This document shows positions 1-7,884 of a stretch of DNA of 40,356 bases, one piece after another. How positions within the stretch are numbered: the stretch's first letter is position 1; each line of letters starts with the position of its first letter. Under the pieces are notes generated by a model, which worked only from the letters and a program-made list of their open reading frames with translations, had not been told where the DNA came from and ran no database searches. The stretch comes from a virus: positions 1-40,356 of IMG/VR virus record IMGVR_UViG_3300027826_000002; one strand, 5' to 3'. The position numbers and the translations under genes are program-made.

Positions 1-127
1 ACTAAAAGACCTTCAAATCCATTGCGAGAAGCAACGCTGGTTAATGGAGCAACCCTATGGGAAATATAAATCCCTCAAGCTCTATATTAAGCTCACAAAA
101 TCACGCATCTGTTATCTATGTGGAAAA
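1..127. repeat. Terminal direct repeat, left copy (identical to 40230-40356)
   Basis: Bases 1-127 are repeated without a mismatch at the right end of the window. Exact end identity means either that the molecule is circular and the assembler left a k-mer-length overlap (127 is a common maximum k-mer), or that the phage has a short direct terminal repeat like many podoviruses. The HNH gene is open through the junction, so the joined circle of 40,229 bp is biologically sensible. Confidence 0.95.
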
Positions 128-277
128 TGGATTGAATGGAAAGATATAGAGGTTGATCATTTTATCCCTATCATTGCTCGCGGATATTCAATAGTATCTA
201 ATCTCTTCAATACCCATTCATGGTGCAATAAGAGAAAAGGACGAAAGATAATAAAACGCCCTGGACATTTCTTTTAA
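1..277 (+). CDS. HNH endonuclease, 3' part (gene spans the end junction)
   Basis: This is the C-terminal part of a 129-residue protein whose start is at 40117 near the right end. Read across the junction, the protein has a CxxC knuckle (CYLC, about residues 75-78), then VDH at 89-91 followed by FIP, an N-L at 105-106, H110 and the closing CNKRKG at 113-118. That order (Cys pair, D-H, N, H/CN-K) is the HNH nuclease fold. HNH proteins commonly sit beside terminase genes and assist DNA packaging; here terminase follows 2 kb downstream. An internal ATG at 44 would remove the N-terminal 52 residues but keep the HNH core; the longer form is preferred because its ATG overlaps the stop of the previous gene. 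A rho-independent terminator follows at 306-328. Confidence 0.85.
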   Translation, partial: LKDLQIHCEKQRWLMEQPYGKYKSLKLYIKLTKSRICYLCGKWIEWKDIEVDHFIPIIARGYSIVSNLFNTHSWCNKRKGRKIIKRPGHFF

Positions 278-292
278 AAACATCCAAGGCGT
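256..292 (+). other. Imperfect hairpin over the HNH stop codon
   Basis: ACGCC-C-TGGA (256-265) pairs with TCCA-A-GGCGT (283-292), nine pairs with one C/A mismatch, enclosing the stop codon of the HNH gene. It may protect the 3' end of the mRNA together with the terminator at 306-328. Confidence 0.5.
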
Positions 293-305
293 GGACACCG
301 ACAAC

Positions 306-328
306 AGAGCATTTATTGCTCTTTTTTT
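306..328 (+). terminator. Rho-independent terminator after HNH gene
   Basis: AGAGCA (306-311) and TGCTCT (317-322) form a six-pair stem with a short AT loop, followed by a run of seven T. It ends the rightmost early operon after the junction and separates it from the convergent gene at 313-627, whose 3' end it overlaps. Confidence 0.8.
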
Positions 329-627
329 GTGCGATGTTTGACTTCGCGTTTTTCCGGTATAGGGGCATCGCTCTTGCGCGCTGCGAGAGTATTCCCATTC
401 ACACGGAACTCGACGACGAAACCCGGCGTTGCGTTCCTCGCCTTTCTCGCCAAAGTTATTCTGATCCCCTTGAGTTGGGTTTCCGATTCAAACCCAATTG
501 ATATAGCTTTTCCCGCCTGCAATGCTGCAATGACTGGCGCGTAAGGATCATCCTTGGTAGGGCGAACAGGAGCAGGAAGCTTTTCCCATTCAGCAACGGG
601 GATTTCTTTAAAAGATACGTCTGACAT
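313..627 (-). CDS. Small phage protein of unknown function (reverse strand)
   Basis: The product is 104 residues from the chosen ATG at 627. That start is preferred over an upstream in-frame ATG at 684 because an AAAGGA Shine-Dalgarno-like stretch lies about 9 bases before it. The protein begins with an acidic/aliphatic segment, has a central beta-rich stretch with GIRITLARKARN and ends in a very basic tail rich in K, R and E. No signal peptide or membrane segment is visible. It is the only reverse-strand gene outside the 30-33 kb module and is convergent with the HNH gene. The position next to a divergent promoter pair is where a phage regulator might sit, but no helix-turn-helix is evident, so no function is assigned. 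Confidence 0.7.
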   Translation of the reverse strand: MSDVSFKEIPVAEWEKLPAPVRPTKDDPYAPVIAALQAGKAISIGFESETQLKGIRITLARKARNATPGFVVEFRVNGNTLAARKSDAPIPEKREVKHRTKKEQ

Positions 628-679
628 GAATAACCATCCTTTCATGGCTGTCAATAGAACTATCTCTAGGAAAAAGAAT

Positions 680-732
680 ACCATATAAATTTACTTATTG
701 ACAAGGGAAATAAAAACAGTTACACTCTGTTA
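680..732. promoter_or_regulatory. Overlapping divergent promoters (732 rightward leaderless; leftward for 313-627)
   Basis: Rightward: TTGACA (698-703), 17 bases, TACACT (721-726), then six bases and the ATG at 733, so transcription should start at or next to the A of ATG. Leftward: TTGTCA on the minus strand (704-699), 18 bases, TATTCT on the minus strand. The two -35 boxes share the same bases, so the two promoters should compete for polymerase. Confidence 0.75.
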
Positions 733-954
733 ATGGAAGATACATCAAGATACATGGACGACGAGAAATACCCACAAGAAAATAAAAGGAAAGAGCATAA
801 AAAGAGTAATCAAGGATTTGCGAGTCCGAAATATGATCCTGAGAAAAAGCGTGCTGCACAATCATTGGGTGGAAGTGCGTGTGTCCCAAAAGGTTTTGCA
901 AAGATGCATCCAGATAAAAGAAGAGAAATTGCAAAAAAGGGTGGAAAATCATAA
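733..954 (+). CDS. Small basic KGG-motif protein
   Basis: The product is 73 residues, strongly charged, with the C-terminal sequence KMHPDKRREIAKKGGKS. This matches the style of KGG/con-10 (general stress) small proteins, where a GF-x-x-M-x-P-x-K-R-x-x-I-x-x-K-G-G repeat occurs; a degenerate first copy lies at about residues 40-50 (YDPEKKRAAQSLGG). The family is of uncertain function and is common in phage and soil bacteria. The start is fixed by the promoter: TACACT ends six bases before ATG and no Shine-Dalgarno sequence is present, so the mRNA is predicted to be leaderless. It is followed by RusA. Confidence 0.75.
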   Translation: MEDTSRYMDDEKYPQENKRKEHKKSNQGFASPKYDPEKKRAAQSLGGSACVPKGFAKMHPDKRREIAKKGGKS

Positions 955-1003
955 TTTTTTGTATGCTTGGATACTACCCATGCATCGAGGCATACGATAA
1001 GCT

Positions 1004-1369
1004 ATGAAATTAATACTCTTCAATGAACGACCTACTTCTTGGAATACATTAAACGCAAGACTTCACTGGAAAAAACGTGAAGTAATAATGAAATCTTCAA
1101 AACAGGCTGTCTATGATGCATTACTAGCTGCTGGCATTACTCCACAATCAAAAATGTTTCTCTTCACACAACCAGTTAATATCAGCATAACCGCCTATTT
1201 CAAGAACAGACCATTAGATTCCGATAATATTTGCGACAAACCATATATTGATGGATTAAGAGAAATATTAATTCGTGACGATTCAAGGAAATATGTTAAA
1301 AAAGTAACAACGATTAGTGAGATAGATGATAAAGAGCCGAGAGTAGAAATAGATATTGAGCCTGTATGA
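1004..1369 (+). CDS. rusA: RusA-like Holliday junction resolvase
   Basis: The 121-residue length fits RusA. The signature is seen as RPLDSDNICDKPYIDGL at roughly residues 65-82 followed by IRDDS at about 90: the D-x-D-N segment and the later D-D correspond to the metal-binding aspartates of Escherichia coli RusA (D70, D72, D91). RusA cuts four-way junctions made during replication and recombination and often helps resolve branched DNA before packaging. It works with the ERF annealing protein at 39165 on the other side of the circle. A GTATGC/GCATAC hairpin lies just upstream at about 960-991. No Shine-Dalgarno sequence precedes the ATG. Confidence 0.88.
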   Translation: MKLILFNERPTSWNTLNARLHWKKREVIMKSSKQAVYDALLAAGITPQSKMFLFTQPVNISITAYFKNRPLDSDNICDKPYIDGLREILIRDDSRKYVKKVTTISEIDDKEPRVEIDIEPV

Positions 1370-1467
1370 GAGGATATTTAGAAGAATACGGCATTGAACT
1401 GATTATATTTCTACTCTGCATAGGGTTTACTATTTTATTGATAACGGGGGCAATTTTTTTGCCATAA
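1366..1467 (+). CDS. 33-residue single-span membrane peptide
   Basis: The ATG overlaps the stop of rusA as ATGA, so translation is probably coupled. The peptide has an acidic N-terminus (MRGYLEEYGIE) and then one continuous hydrophobic stretch (about residues 12-33) rich in I, L, F and G. A one-span peptide of this size could be a small phage membrane effector; the sequence shows nothing more specific. Confidence 0.6.
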   Translation: MRGYLEEYGIELIIFLLCIGFTILLITGAIFLP

Positions 1468-1472
1468 ATTAT

Positions 1473-1856
1473 ATGAAACGTACATTAATCAGTTATTCAC
1501 TATTAATTGGATTTATTATTTTAGTAGCTCTTGTTATCATTGGATATATCATGCATGTATCTGCTCATGAATGCCGTGATGATTGCCACGAAGATATGAG
1601 TCCAACGCCAACAATAAAAATAACTCCAACGATCATACCAACAGTAATACCCTCTCCTACCATTTCATTAACTCCAATGGCATCTCCCTCAGTAATTCCA
1701 ACCGCAACTCCATCTGCTACCCCAACACCTACAACGCCACCAGCAGGACATGGCGATGGACTGAGTGATGGTCGGAGTGATGGCAGATCAGATGGATTAT
1801 GTTCTAAGCCTCCATGTGTTCCATTAGCAGCTCCTATGACTGGTAGAGCAGAGTAG
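1473..1856 (+). CDS. Membrane-anchored Pro/Thr/Ser-rich protein
   Basis: The product is 127 residues. Residues about 5-28 form a hydrophobic anchor or uncleaved signal after MKRT. Next is a Cys/His/Asp patch (HECRDDCHED), a long Pro-Thr-Ser low-complexity stalk with repeating TPT/SPT units (about 42-90), then DG repeats (GLSDGRSDGRSDG) and a short CSKPPC segment. This architecture suggests an exported protein with a flexible stalk, perhaps acting at the host surface. The strand choice is clear because the opposite strand reads only Val/Gly low complexity. It is followed by the next gene with the stop-T-ATG spacing. Confidence 0.75.
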   Translation: MKRTLISYSLLIGFIILVALVIIGYIMHVSAHECRDDCHEDMSPTPTIKITPTIIPTVIPSPTISLTPMASPSVIPTATPSATPTPTTPPAGHGDGLSDGRSDGRSDGLCSKPPCVPLAAPMTGRAE

Positions 1857-1857
1857 T

Positions 1858-2190
1858 ATGAAAGAAGGACAACCACAATCACCTATTCCCCATGAATATT
1901 CGCAAGATCAACAAGGTTTATACAATACAAAGATTTATGAGCAAACAGGGGAGAAATATAGACCGATTGATTTTATAACCGATGGAGATGAAATAGAAGA
2001 TACTCATGTGGTCGTAATGGATGCTGCATTAGTATTTGATAGAGCATTGCATCAAATGAAGATTGAACAAGAACAGCATTTAGAAATGTCAGAAAGCTAT
2101 GGACTAACAGGACAGAGCAGGAATACAAAACGTGAGGTAAGCAAAACAGTTTCTCATAGAAAATATTTTTCGGCAGGTGATACAGTCTGA
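1858..2190 (+). CDS. Conserved-looking phage protein of unknown function
   Basis: The 110-residue product is soluble and acidic, with a DFITDGDEIEDTH segment near residue 40 and a Gln/Glu-rich helix (HQMKIEQEQHLEM) near 65-77. It starts one base after the preceding stop (TAG-t-ATG), without a Shine-Dalgarno sequence. It lies directly before the terminase genes, but no motif ties it to packaging. Confidence 0.65.
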   Translation: MKEGQPQSPIPHEYSQDQQGLYNTKIYEQTGEKYRPIDFITDGDEIEDTHVVVMDAALVFDRALHQMKIEQEQHLEMSESYGLTGQSRNTKREVSKTVSHRKYFSAGDTV

Positions 2191-2207
2191 TAAAGTATTT
2201 TAAAGGT

Positions 2208-2321
2208 GTGCATAGATCAGTTTACCATTATCCAATATCTCCAATGTATATCATTGCTCTTTTAATTCCTATTATATTTGTTTTAATTATTCTGATATAC
2301 TCAATTTATGGCAATACTTAA
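2208..2321 (+). CDS. Possible 37-residue membrane peptide overlapping TerS
   Basis: A GTG-started frame encodes VHRSVYHYPISP followed by a strong hydrophobic segment ending YGNT. It overlaps the first codons of the next gene in another frame. An inner ATG would give 25 residues. The single-span composition resembles the other small membrane peptides here, but start and expression are uncertain and the TerS promoter lies inside it. Confidence 0.3.
   Translation: MHRSVYHYPISPMYIIALLIPIIFVLIILIYSIYGNT
2291..2307 (+). promoter_or_regulatory. Extended -10 promoter of TerS, leaderless geometry
   Basis: TGA-TATACT (-10 at 2296-2301 with an extended TGn) is followed by exactly six bases and the ATG at 2308. 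No good -35 box is visible at 17 bases (TATATT). The -10-to-ATG distance equals that of the six complete leaderless promoters. Confidence 0.55.
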
Positions 2322-2694
2322 GCAACAAGTACTATTAGAGAAGTTGTTAGAAAATTACGGAAAACCAGAATCAGAACGTAAGGCGTTATATCATGTTCTT
2401 ATTGATGCAGGATATTCAGAAGATGCAGCGAGTAATCCAAAGAGAGTTTTAGAATCCGCTTCGTGGAAAGAGCTAGTTGCACAAATTCCACATAACAAAC
2501 TGATGGAGAAATTATTATCAAACGCAATGCAAGATAAGTCATATCTCGCATCGAATCAAGCTCTTGATATGTTAATGAAAGTAATCGGTGGCTATACTGC
2601 ACAGAAAGTACAAATACAAAATCCAGAAGATGATATGAGTGATGAGGAAATTGAAGAAGAGATTAAACGACTTGAATCTAAAGTGAAGAAATAA
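2308..2694 (+). CDS. terS: Terminase small subunit (probable)
   Basis: The product is 128 residues, mostly helical, placed directly before the large terminase. The N-terminal half contains a KALYHVLIDAGYSEDAASNPKRVL segment, the pattern of the small-terminase DNA-binding helix-turn-helix (compare terminase_2-type proteins with A-G-Y-S-x-x-x-A). The C-terminus is an acidic then basic helix (SDEEIEEEIKRLE), typical for the part that contacts TerL. It would recognise the packaging site and assemble as a ring. No Shine-Dalgarno sequence; predicted leaderless start. Confidence 0.72.
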   Translation: MAILKQQVLLEKLLENYGKPESERKALYHVLIDAGYSEDAASNPKRVLESASWKELVAQIPHNKLMEKLLSNAMQDKSYLASNQALDMLMKVIGGYTAQKVQIQNPEDDMSDEEIEEEIKRLESKVKK

Positions 2695-2701
2695 TTATGA
2701 T

Positions 2702-4231
2702 ATGCACACAAACTTTAACCCTGATGTTATCTATTCAGGTAATCCGCAAGACATACAAGAACAAGAGATAAAGCGACTGCGTGAACTCCGCAAGATCAAA
2801 CTCCACAGACTACAAAACGAACCGCACCGTTACTTTATGCCTATAGGCAAGTTTTCAGAGTTTGCAGATAAAGCAATGTCTGGAAACTACAAAGTATCAT
2901 TGTTAGAAGCTGCGAACGGCATTGGTAAAACTGTTGGCACAATAAACATGTTTGCTAATCTCTTCTGGCCTGTTCACAATCAATACTTCCAACAACCATT
3001 AATGCTTGATTGGCCGTTTCCAAAACAAGGACGTATCATTTCATACGCTAATACCATCACTGAAACGATTATTCCTGCGATGAAGCAATGGTTTCCCAAA
3101 GGCAGATATAACATTAATAAATATGAAACGACAAAAGATGGTAAGCGATACGAAGCACATTGGGAAACTGACACTGGATGGACATTCAATCTTATGACCT
3201 ATGACCAGGATGTAAGAGAGTTTGAATCCGCTAATCTTGGTTTCTTCTGGAACGATGAACCGCCGAGTCCTGCTATCTTTAACGCAAACTACTCACGTTT
3301 ACGTATGGGCGGGATTGGCATACTGACCGAAACACCCCTCAAAGGCGCACAGTGGATTTATGATGAGTTTGTTGATAAACCAGATTCAGAGCTTTTGAAA
3401 GAGAAGCGCAGCGTTACCCATGCAGTTCTTGAAGACGCTTGTGAGGAGCATGGAGATCGAGGATTCTTGACACATGTACAGATTCTTGACCAGATCGCCG
3501 GATACAATGAGGATGAAGTTAGACAGCGTGTATTTGGTAAGCATCACCATTTGACAGGATTGGTATTTAAGAAATGGGATAAACGAGTACATGTTATTCC
3601 GCCATTTAATATAACTAACCGTGATTATGTTGTTGCTCAAGCTCTTGATCCACATCCAAGAACACCCGATGCTGTATTGTGGGTAGCATTTGACCGTGAA
3701 GGTAAGGCGTGGAAATGTAATGAATTGTGGGGAGAATTTGAAACGGCAGAACTAGCCGAGCGTATTAAATCAATTGATAAGAACTATCGAATAGTAAAAC
3801 GACTCATTGATCCCTCAGCATATATCATTGATAAGCATACTGGTTATCAGTTAGCAGCAGATTTATCTACAAATTATCATCTTGATTACGAACCTGGAAG
3901 TAAAGAAAGACAAAATGCTATTGAAGCAATACGAAGATATATTGACTTTCAAATGGTTGGTGATGAGATAACTGTTCCTCCGATGCTCCGATCATTTGAT
4001 ACATGTGAGAGAGCGAATTGGGAAATAGGACGCTGGCAGTGGCAAGATTGGCGTGGAATATCAGCTCAATTTAAAAATCCAAAAGAGAAACCAATTGATA
4101 AAGATGATCATATGATTGAAAACTTAGGCCGTATATTATTAGCTAATATACGATTTGAAGAAGTAGTTATTGAAAGAACTGTTCCATCATGGGCTATCAA
4201 GAAAAAAGATAGTCTTGACCCATACGCTTAA
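2702..4231 (+). CDS. terL: Terminase large subunit
   Basis: The product is 509 residues, the usual length for TerL. The ATPase part has a Walker A-like LEAANGIGKT (about residues 63-72) and a Walker B-like LGFFWNDEPP (about 178-187) with the catalytic acid pair D-E. A C-terminal RNase H-type nuclease domain is suggested by ALDPHPRTPDAV (about 315), an LIDPSAY near 366 and KDDHMIENLGR near 470, the spaced acidic residues that bind metal. The protein pumps and cuts DNA into the prohead through the portal at 4659. ATG 2702 is used; another ATG five bases upstream is out of frame. The gene starts seven bases after TerS. Confidence 0.92.
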   Translation: MHTNFNPDVIYSGNPQDIQEQEIKRLRELRKIKLHRLQNEPHRYFMPIGKFSEFADKAMSGNYKVSLLEAANGIGKTVGTINMFANLFWPVHNQYFQQPLMLDWPFPKQGRIISYANTITETIIPAMKQWFPKGRYNINKYETTKDGKRYEAHWETDTGWTFNLMTYDQDVREFESANLGFFWNDEPPSPAIFNANYSRLRMGGIGILTETPLKGAQWIYDEFVDKPDSELLKEKRSVTHAVLEDACEEHGDRGFLTHVQILDQIAGYNEDEVRQRVFGKHHHLTGLVFKKWDKRVHVIPPFNITNRDYVVAQALDPHPRTPDAVLWVAFDREGKAWKCNELWGEFETAELAERIKSIDKNYRIVKRLIDPSAYIIDKHTGYQLAADLSTNYHLDYEPGSKERQNAIEAIRRYIDFQMVGDEITVPPMLRSFDTCERANWEIGRWQWQDWRGISAQFKNPKEKPIDKDDHMIENLGRILLANIRFEEVVIERTVPSWAIKKKDSLDPYA

Positions 4232-4249
4232 AACAATTAGAATACCGCT
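4215..4249 (+). promoter_or_regulatory. Leaderless promoter for 4250
   Basis: TTGACC (4215-4220), 17 bases, TAGAAT (4238-4243), then accgct and ATG 4250. The -35 box lies inside the last codons of terL. Confidence 0.8.
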
Positions 4250-4492
4250 ATGGCAGAGCAACAGCTAATCCCCATACATTTGACTCTCCGTGAGATAGCA
4301 TTAATCTCAAAACTACGAACGATTCCATTTGGTAAGATTGAAGTACACAAAGAAAATGGCGTTATTGAACGTGTCATTATAAACAAAAGCGAAGCAATAA
4401 CTGACAGGGATGGAATAACTGAAATTCAACGAGAAAATAGGGATATTGCAATTATTGAAAAAACTGTTAACATAGAGGCATATGTCAAGTAA
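4250..4492 (+). CDS. DUF2292-like small protein
   Basis: The product is 80 residues. The central segment LRTIPFGKIEVHKENGVIERVIINKSEAI has the pattern of the short DUF2292 (YezD-like) domain, in which an aromatic-G-x-I-x-V-x-x-x-x-G-x-I-x-x-V/I motif precedes a K-x-E. Function in that family is unknown; it occurs in Gram-positive bacteria and phages. The gene has its own near-consensus promoter with the ATG six bases after -10, and overlaps the next gene by 11 bases. Its site between TerL and portal suggests a late expressed accessory protein. Confidence 0.65.
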   Translation: MAEQQLIPIHLTLREIALISKLRTIPFGKIEVHKENGVIERVIINKSEAITDRDGITEIQRENRDIAIIEKTVNIEAYVK

Positions 4493-4655
4493 AAAGACAA
4501 ATAAAAAGGTCGGGAATAAAATACGAAAAATAATGCATGAAGGAGTACGCAAAAATACACATAAACCTGTTAGTAAATCTAATCCACGACGACCAGTTTC
4601 CCAAAAACAAGCAGTAGCAATAGCGTTATCAGAGAAACGCCGAGGGAAACTATGA
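4482..4655 (+). CDS. Small basic DUF6496-like protein
   Basis: The product is 57 residues and very basic. It ends QKQAVAIALSEKRRGKL, which matches the recurrent K-Q-A-(I/V)-A-I-A-L-S-E pattern of small DUF6496-type proteins found in many bacteria and phages, usually after a K/R/S-rich linker like the one here. A nucleic-acid-binding or virion DNA-condensing role is possible from composition only. The ATG overlaps the end of the preceding gene. Confidence 0.65.
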   Translation: MSSKKTNKKVGNKIRKIMHEGVRKNTHKPVSKSNPRRPVSQKQAVAIALSEKRRGKL

Positions 4656-4658
4656 TAT

Positions 4659-6683
4659 ATGGCCGATATTTCTCAAGTTATTAACCCCACGCAAAATAAA
4701 CCATCAGGTGAAGTACCTGATTCCTCAAGCGATTACAACAACCAACTCTCTCCATATATGAGTCTTATTGCTCAGATACGTGAGGAATATGAAATAGCGT
4801 ATCGCGCCCAGGTAGGACGTATCCAAATAATGCTTAAGCGTCTCAAGCTATATAACAACCAGCGAAGAGAACCTGATGCAGTTGGCGACACGACACTCTT
4901 TGATATTTTTCAATCTATCTTTGCTGCCCTTTATAATGATCAATTAACTACTGAGTTTGTTGGTAGAACTGAAGGTTCTTCTGATACTGCCGAAGCATTA
5001 AATAACACTGCAAAGTTTGATTATGATGAGATGCAGAAAGCAATCGTTGATTACGAATGGGATTGGGATACATTGTTCTTTGGTTACGGCCTGGTCGGAA
5101 TGACATATTTTGAACGAAAAAAGATGATTCCTGTCCCTGAAGTATGGGATCCATTAGTATCACTTCACGACCCTGATGCTGTCAGCGTTAATGGAAATAT
5201 CCTCAATGGTAAAGGTGCAGCTCGTTATTTTGGCCGTGAAATCCAAGTTAGAAAAATGGATATGGAGGATATACCAAGCGTTTTTGATGTTGATAGTCTT
5301 AAAGCAACACGCCCAACTCGTTCTCTCATTGAGCAAGCACGACAAGAACGTGAAAGCGCACAGGGTTTAAATAATCAAATACGATATGAAGAAAAGAACC
5401 TTGGTATCAATCAACGGTATCCTCTGATTGAATGGTATACATGGTGGAAACATCCAGAAAAAACTAATAATAAACCCGCTCGCGTTCTCGTATGGGTAGG
5501 GAATGATCTTCAGAAAGTTTGTCGGTTCAAAATCCTCAAAGAAAATAAGTGGCCGATTGTTCACCGAAAACTATTTCCAACCTCTCATTTTTGGGATGGT
5601 GTTTCTATTCCAGACCTCGTTGAAGATAAGCAACGTATGAAAGCTGTATTATTCAATCTTGGTATTAAGATGATGAAGTCAGACTTATTCGGAATGTACC
5701 TCTTTAACTCAAACCGAATCAAGAATAAGGGTGATTTGAATTTTGATATTGATAAGCAAGTACCTGTTGACTTAAAGCCTGGAGAATCAATAAATGACCA
5801 AGTAGCACCAATGCCAAAGGCACAACCAAACTACGCTATGTATAACATGATTCTACAAGCATTAGATACATCAGCGCAGCGAGCAACTTCAACACCAAAT
5901 ATGCAGATGGGTCAGCCAACAAAAGGACAAAAGACACTTGGAGAACTCAATAAGGTTGATAATAAGTCAGCAACTAGATATTCACTCGCTGCAAAAATTT
6001 GGCAATGGAGTGAAAAAGATTTCTGGGAGCAATGGTATGAAATGTATAAAGAACACTTCAAGCCTCGTATTGATGAGAAAATGGTAAGAATTAATACAGT
6101 CTTTGGCCCGAAATATAAAGGATTTGACCGTAAAGATTTAATTAGTGATATTGATCCAGATGTATTCATTACTTCTAAGTTCGTCACCGATCAGGAAAAA
6201 ACAAATGATAGAGCATTATCTTTGCAATTTGGTCAGATACTTGCACAAACACCAGGATCCAACATTCGATACTTTGTTAAGCGTATGGGGAAACTTCATA
6301 ATATTCCAAAAGATGAGCTAGATAGATTATTGCCTCCAACGCCTGATGAACTCAAAGCTCGGTATGAGAACGCAGCGTTGGAGGATGATAAAGTAGTTCC
6401 TGTTGATCCGAATGATAATGATGAAGAACACTTGCAGGAGCATGCAAAGGGGAAGGAAACGCCAGCGATGTTAGCTCATATCGCTACTCACCAACATGCG
6501 AGAGAACTCAAGAAGCAACAGCCTCAGTTATTCCCACAGCAGCAGCAACAACAACAAGCACAACAACAGCAAATGCAGCAAAATGGGAATCAGCAAGTAG
6601 GCGAACAAATGGGTAAGACCCAGAAGAAGAAGTTTAACCAACCACAAGTCATGTCTGGTGGATTTGGTATGCAACAACAATAG
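4659..6683 (+). CDS. Portal protein (P22-like)
   Basis: The product is 674 residues, in the range of podovirus portals. After a polar N-terminus it has a long amphipathic helix (LIAQIREEYEIAYRAQVGRI), TLFDIFQSIFAALYNDQLTTEF and DWDTLFFGYGLVGMTYFERKK, a pattern seen in P22/SU10-like portals. The latter half is DK-rich with RYSLAAKIWQWSEKDFWEQWYEMY, then a C-terminal Gln tract (about 615-650) and a GGFGMQQQ tail. The dodecameric portal is the DNA entry and ejection channel and the dock for TerL. Gln-rich C-termini recur in this phage (also 18063 and 19534), a compositional trait of its virion proteins. Start ATG follows the previous stop by three bases; no Shine-Dalgarno sequence. Confidence 0.85.
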   Translation: MADISQVINPTQNKPSGEVPDSSSDYNNQLSPYMSLIAQIREEYEIAYRAQVGRIQIMLKRLKLYNNQRREPDAVGDTTLFDIFQSIFAALYNDQLTTEFVGRTEGSSDTAEALNNTAKFDYDEMQKAIVDYEWDWDTLFFGYGLVGMTYFERKKMIPVPEVWDPLVSLHDPDAVSVNGNILNGKGAARYFGREIQVRKMDMEDIPSVFDVDSLKATRPTRSLIEQARQERESAQGLNNQIRYEEKNLGINQRYPLIEWYTWWKHPEKTNNKPARVLVWVGNDLQKVCRFKILKENKWPIVHRKLFPTSHFWDGVSIPDLVEDKQRMKAVLFNLGIKMMKSDLFGMYLFNSNRIKNKGDLNFDIDKQVPVDLKPGESINDQVAPMPKAQPNYAMYNMILQALDTSAQRATSTPNMQMGQPTKGQKTLGELNKVDNKSATRYSLAAKIWQWSEKDFWEQWYEMYKEHFKPRIDEKMVRINTVFGPKYKGFDRKDLISDIDPDVFITSKFVTDQEKTNDRALSLQFGQILAQTPGSNIRYFVKRMGKLHNIPKDELDRLLPPTPDELKARYENAALEDDKVVPVDPNDNDEEHLQEHAKGKETPAMLAHIATHQHARELKKQQPQLFPQQQQQQQAQQQQMQQNGNQQVGEQMGKTQKKKFNQPQVMSGGFGMQQQ

Positions 6684-6686
6684 TAT

Positions 6687-7052
6687 ATGGCAGCAAAGAA
6701 ATTAGTTAAGAAAATAAGTAAGAAAGTTGTAAGAGATAAGAAAGAAGTAGTTTCTATTCAGTTCGGTGAAATGCTTGATACTCCTGAGAAACGAAAGCAA
6801 GCACAATCACTACTTCTCAGTGGAAGAAATAGTGAATTTTGGAATTTCATTAAACAAGTTCTTGAATATAATATTAAAGAGACTGAACATATCGTATTAG
6901 AAGAAGATGAGCTAACGAATGATGAACGAAATCAATGGAGATGGAAAAGAATGTATCAAATGGAATTATTAAATCTTCCAGATTCTTTGATTAAACAGTT
7001 GTCAGCATATGACAACATATCTTTGTCTGAAGAACTTGATCCGTTCGAATAG
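6687..7052 (+). CDS. Structural-region protein of unknown function
   Basis: The product is 121 residues with a basic N-terminus (AAKKLVKKISKKVVRDKKE) and an acidic helical remainder (EEDELTNDERNQWRWKRMYQMELLNLP). It lies between portal and scaffold-like genes and begins three bases after the portal stop. It could be a small head-completion or DNA-contact protein. Nothing specific is recognised. Confidence 0.6.
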   Translation: MAAKKLVKKISKKVVRDKKEVVSIQFGEMLDTPEKRKQAQSLLLSGRNSEFWNFIKQVLEYNIKETEHIVLEEDELTNDERNQWRWKRMYQMELLNLPDSLIKQLSAYDNISLSEELDPFE

Positions 7053-7055
7053 TTA

Positions 7056-7090
7056 TTGACATATAAATAGTATTTTAGTAATATCACGCT
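7056..7090 (+). promoter_or_regulatory. Leaderless promoter for scaffold-like gene
   Basis: TTGACA (7056-7061), 17 bases, TAATAT (7079-7084), cacgct, ATG 7091. The AGTATTTTAGTA segment just before and into -10, and the CAC after it, recur at the 9290-9324 promoter, so these two late promoters are near copies. Confidence 0.85.
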
Positions 7091-7678
7091 ATGGAAGAAA
7101 ATAAAGGACAGGAGAAAACTCCATCCCCAGAACAAGACATAATTGAAGGTTTATTTGGCGAACAACAAGAGACACAAACCAAAACACCACAACAAACTCA
7201 AGAAACCCCTAAAGAAACACCAAAGCAAGATACTCAGAAAGATGATAAGGTTGATGTTCAATTAATCGTTAAACAGGCAGTATCAGAAGCAGTTGAACAA
7301 ATAAAACCACTAATTAATCAATCAGCAAATACATTAACTCGCCAACAACAATTGAATAATTGGTTTTCATCTGAGGACGGAAGAATGTTTTTGCAATATA
7401 GACAATATATTGAAAAAGCAGCACTTGACCATCGTTTTACAAATCTTCGTATTGATCAATTACCAGCAGCAGTATTAAAGCCAACTGCATACGCAAAGGT
7501 TTTAACTGATGCAAAAGAAGCAGCAGACAAAGCAGCAAAAGACGGCATTACAGGAGGTACAGGATCAGCAAGACCAACAAATACAGGAAAAGGTAATGAT
7601 CCAGACTATAAAAATATGAGCAGAGAAGACTTTCAAAAAGTATTACAAGAGAACCAGAGGAAAATGATTCGAAGATAA
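7091..7678 (+). CDS. Scaffolding-like protein
   Basis: The product is 195 residues, highly charged and without hydrophobic core in the first third: E/Q/T/K/P-rich (about 1-55), then helices (VQLIVKQAVSEAVEQIKPLINQ) and a basic C-terminus (QENQRKMIRR). That layout, between portal and major capsid, is typical of an assembly scaffold whose basic C-terminal helix contacts the capsid protein. No protease gene is seen, so scaffold would leave intact as in P22. Start is fixed by the leaderless promoter. Confidence 0.68.
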   Translation: MEENKGQEKTPSPEQDIIEGLFGEQQETQTKTPQQTQETPKETPKQDTQKDDKVDVQLIVKQAVSEAVEQIKPLINQSANTLTRQQQLNNWFSSEDGRMFLQYRQYIEKAALDHRFTNLRIDQLPAAVLKPTAYAKVLTDAKEAADKAAKDGITGGTGSARPTNTGKGNDPDYKNMSREDFQKVLQENQRKMIRR

Positions 7679-7680
7679 TT

Positions 7681-7884
7681 ATGCAACCGATTATATATAA
7701 TAAAGATAATAAAACATACTTCCATCCTCATAGACACGGAAATATAAATCAAACAAAAGATATTGAGATGAAAACATATAAAATATTTCTTACAGAAGTG
7801 AGATATGGGAAAAAAGTAAAAATTGTTGATAGCGAAGGATTTTATTGCCCTAGATGTTTCAGGGTGATACATAAAACTAATTAA
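7681..7884 (+). CDS. Small CxxC/His-containing protein
   Basis: The product is 67 residues from ATG 7681, two bases after the scaffold stop. It has an early HPHRHGN cluster and a C-terminal YCPRCFRVIHK that looks like half of a zinc ribbon. An inner ATG at 7768 would give 38 residues that keep the CxxC. Both are plausible; unknown function. Confidence 0.5.
   Translation: MQPIIYNKDNKTYFHPHRHGNINQTKDIEMKTYKIFLTEVRYGKKVKIVDSEGFYCPRCFRVIHKTN

Noticed and set aside
1565-1882. 105-residue reverse-strand Val/Gly-rich frame
   Set aside because: It mirrors the Pro/Thr-rich stalk of the rightward gene; no start signal.
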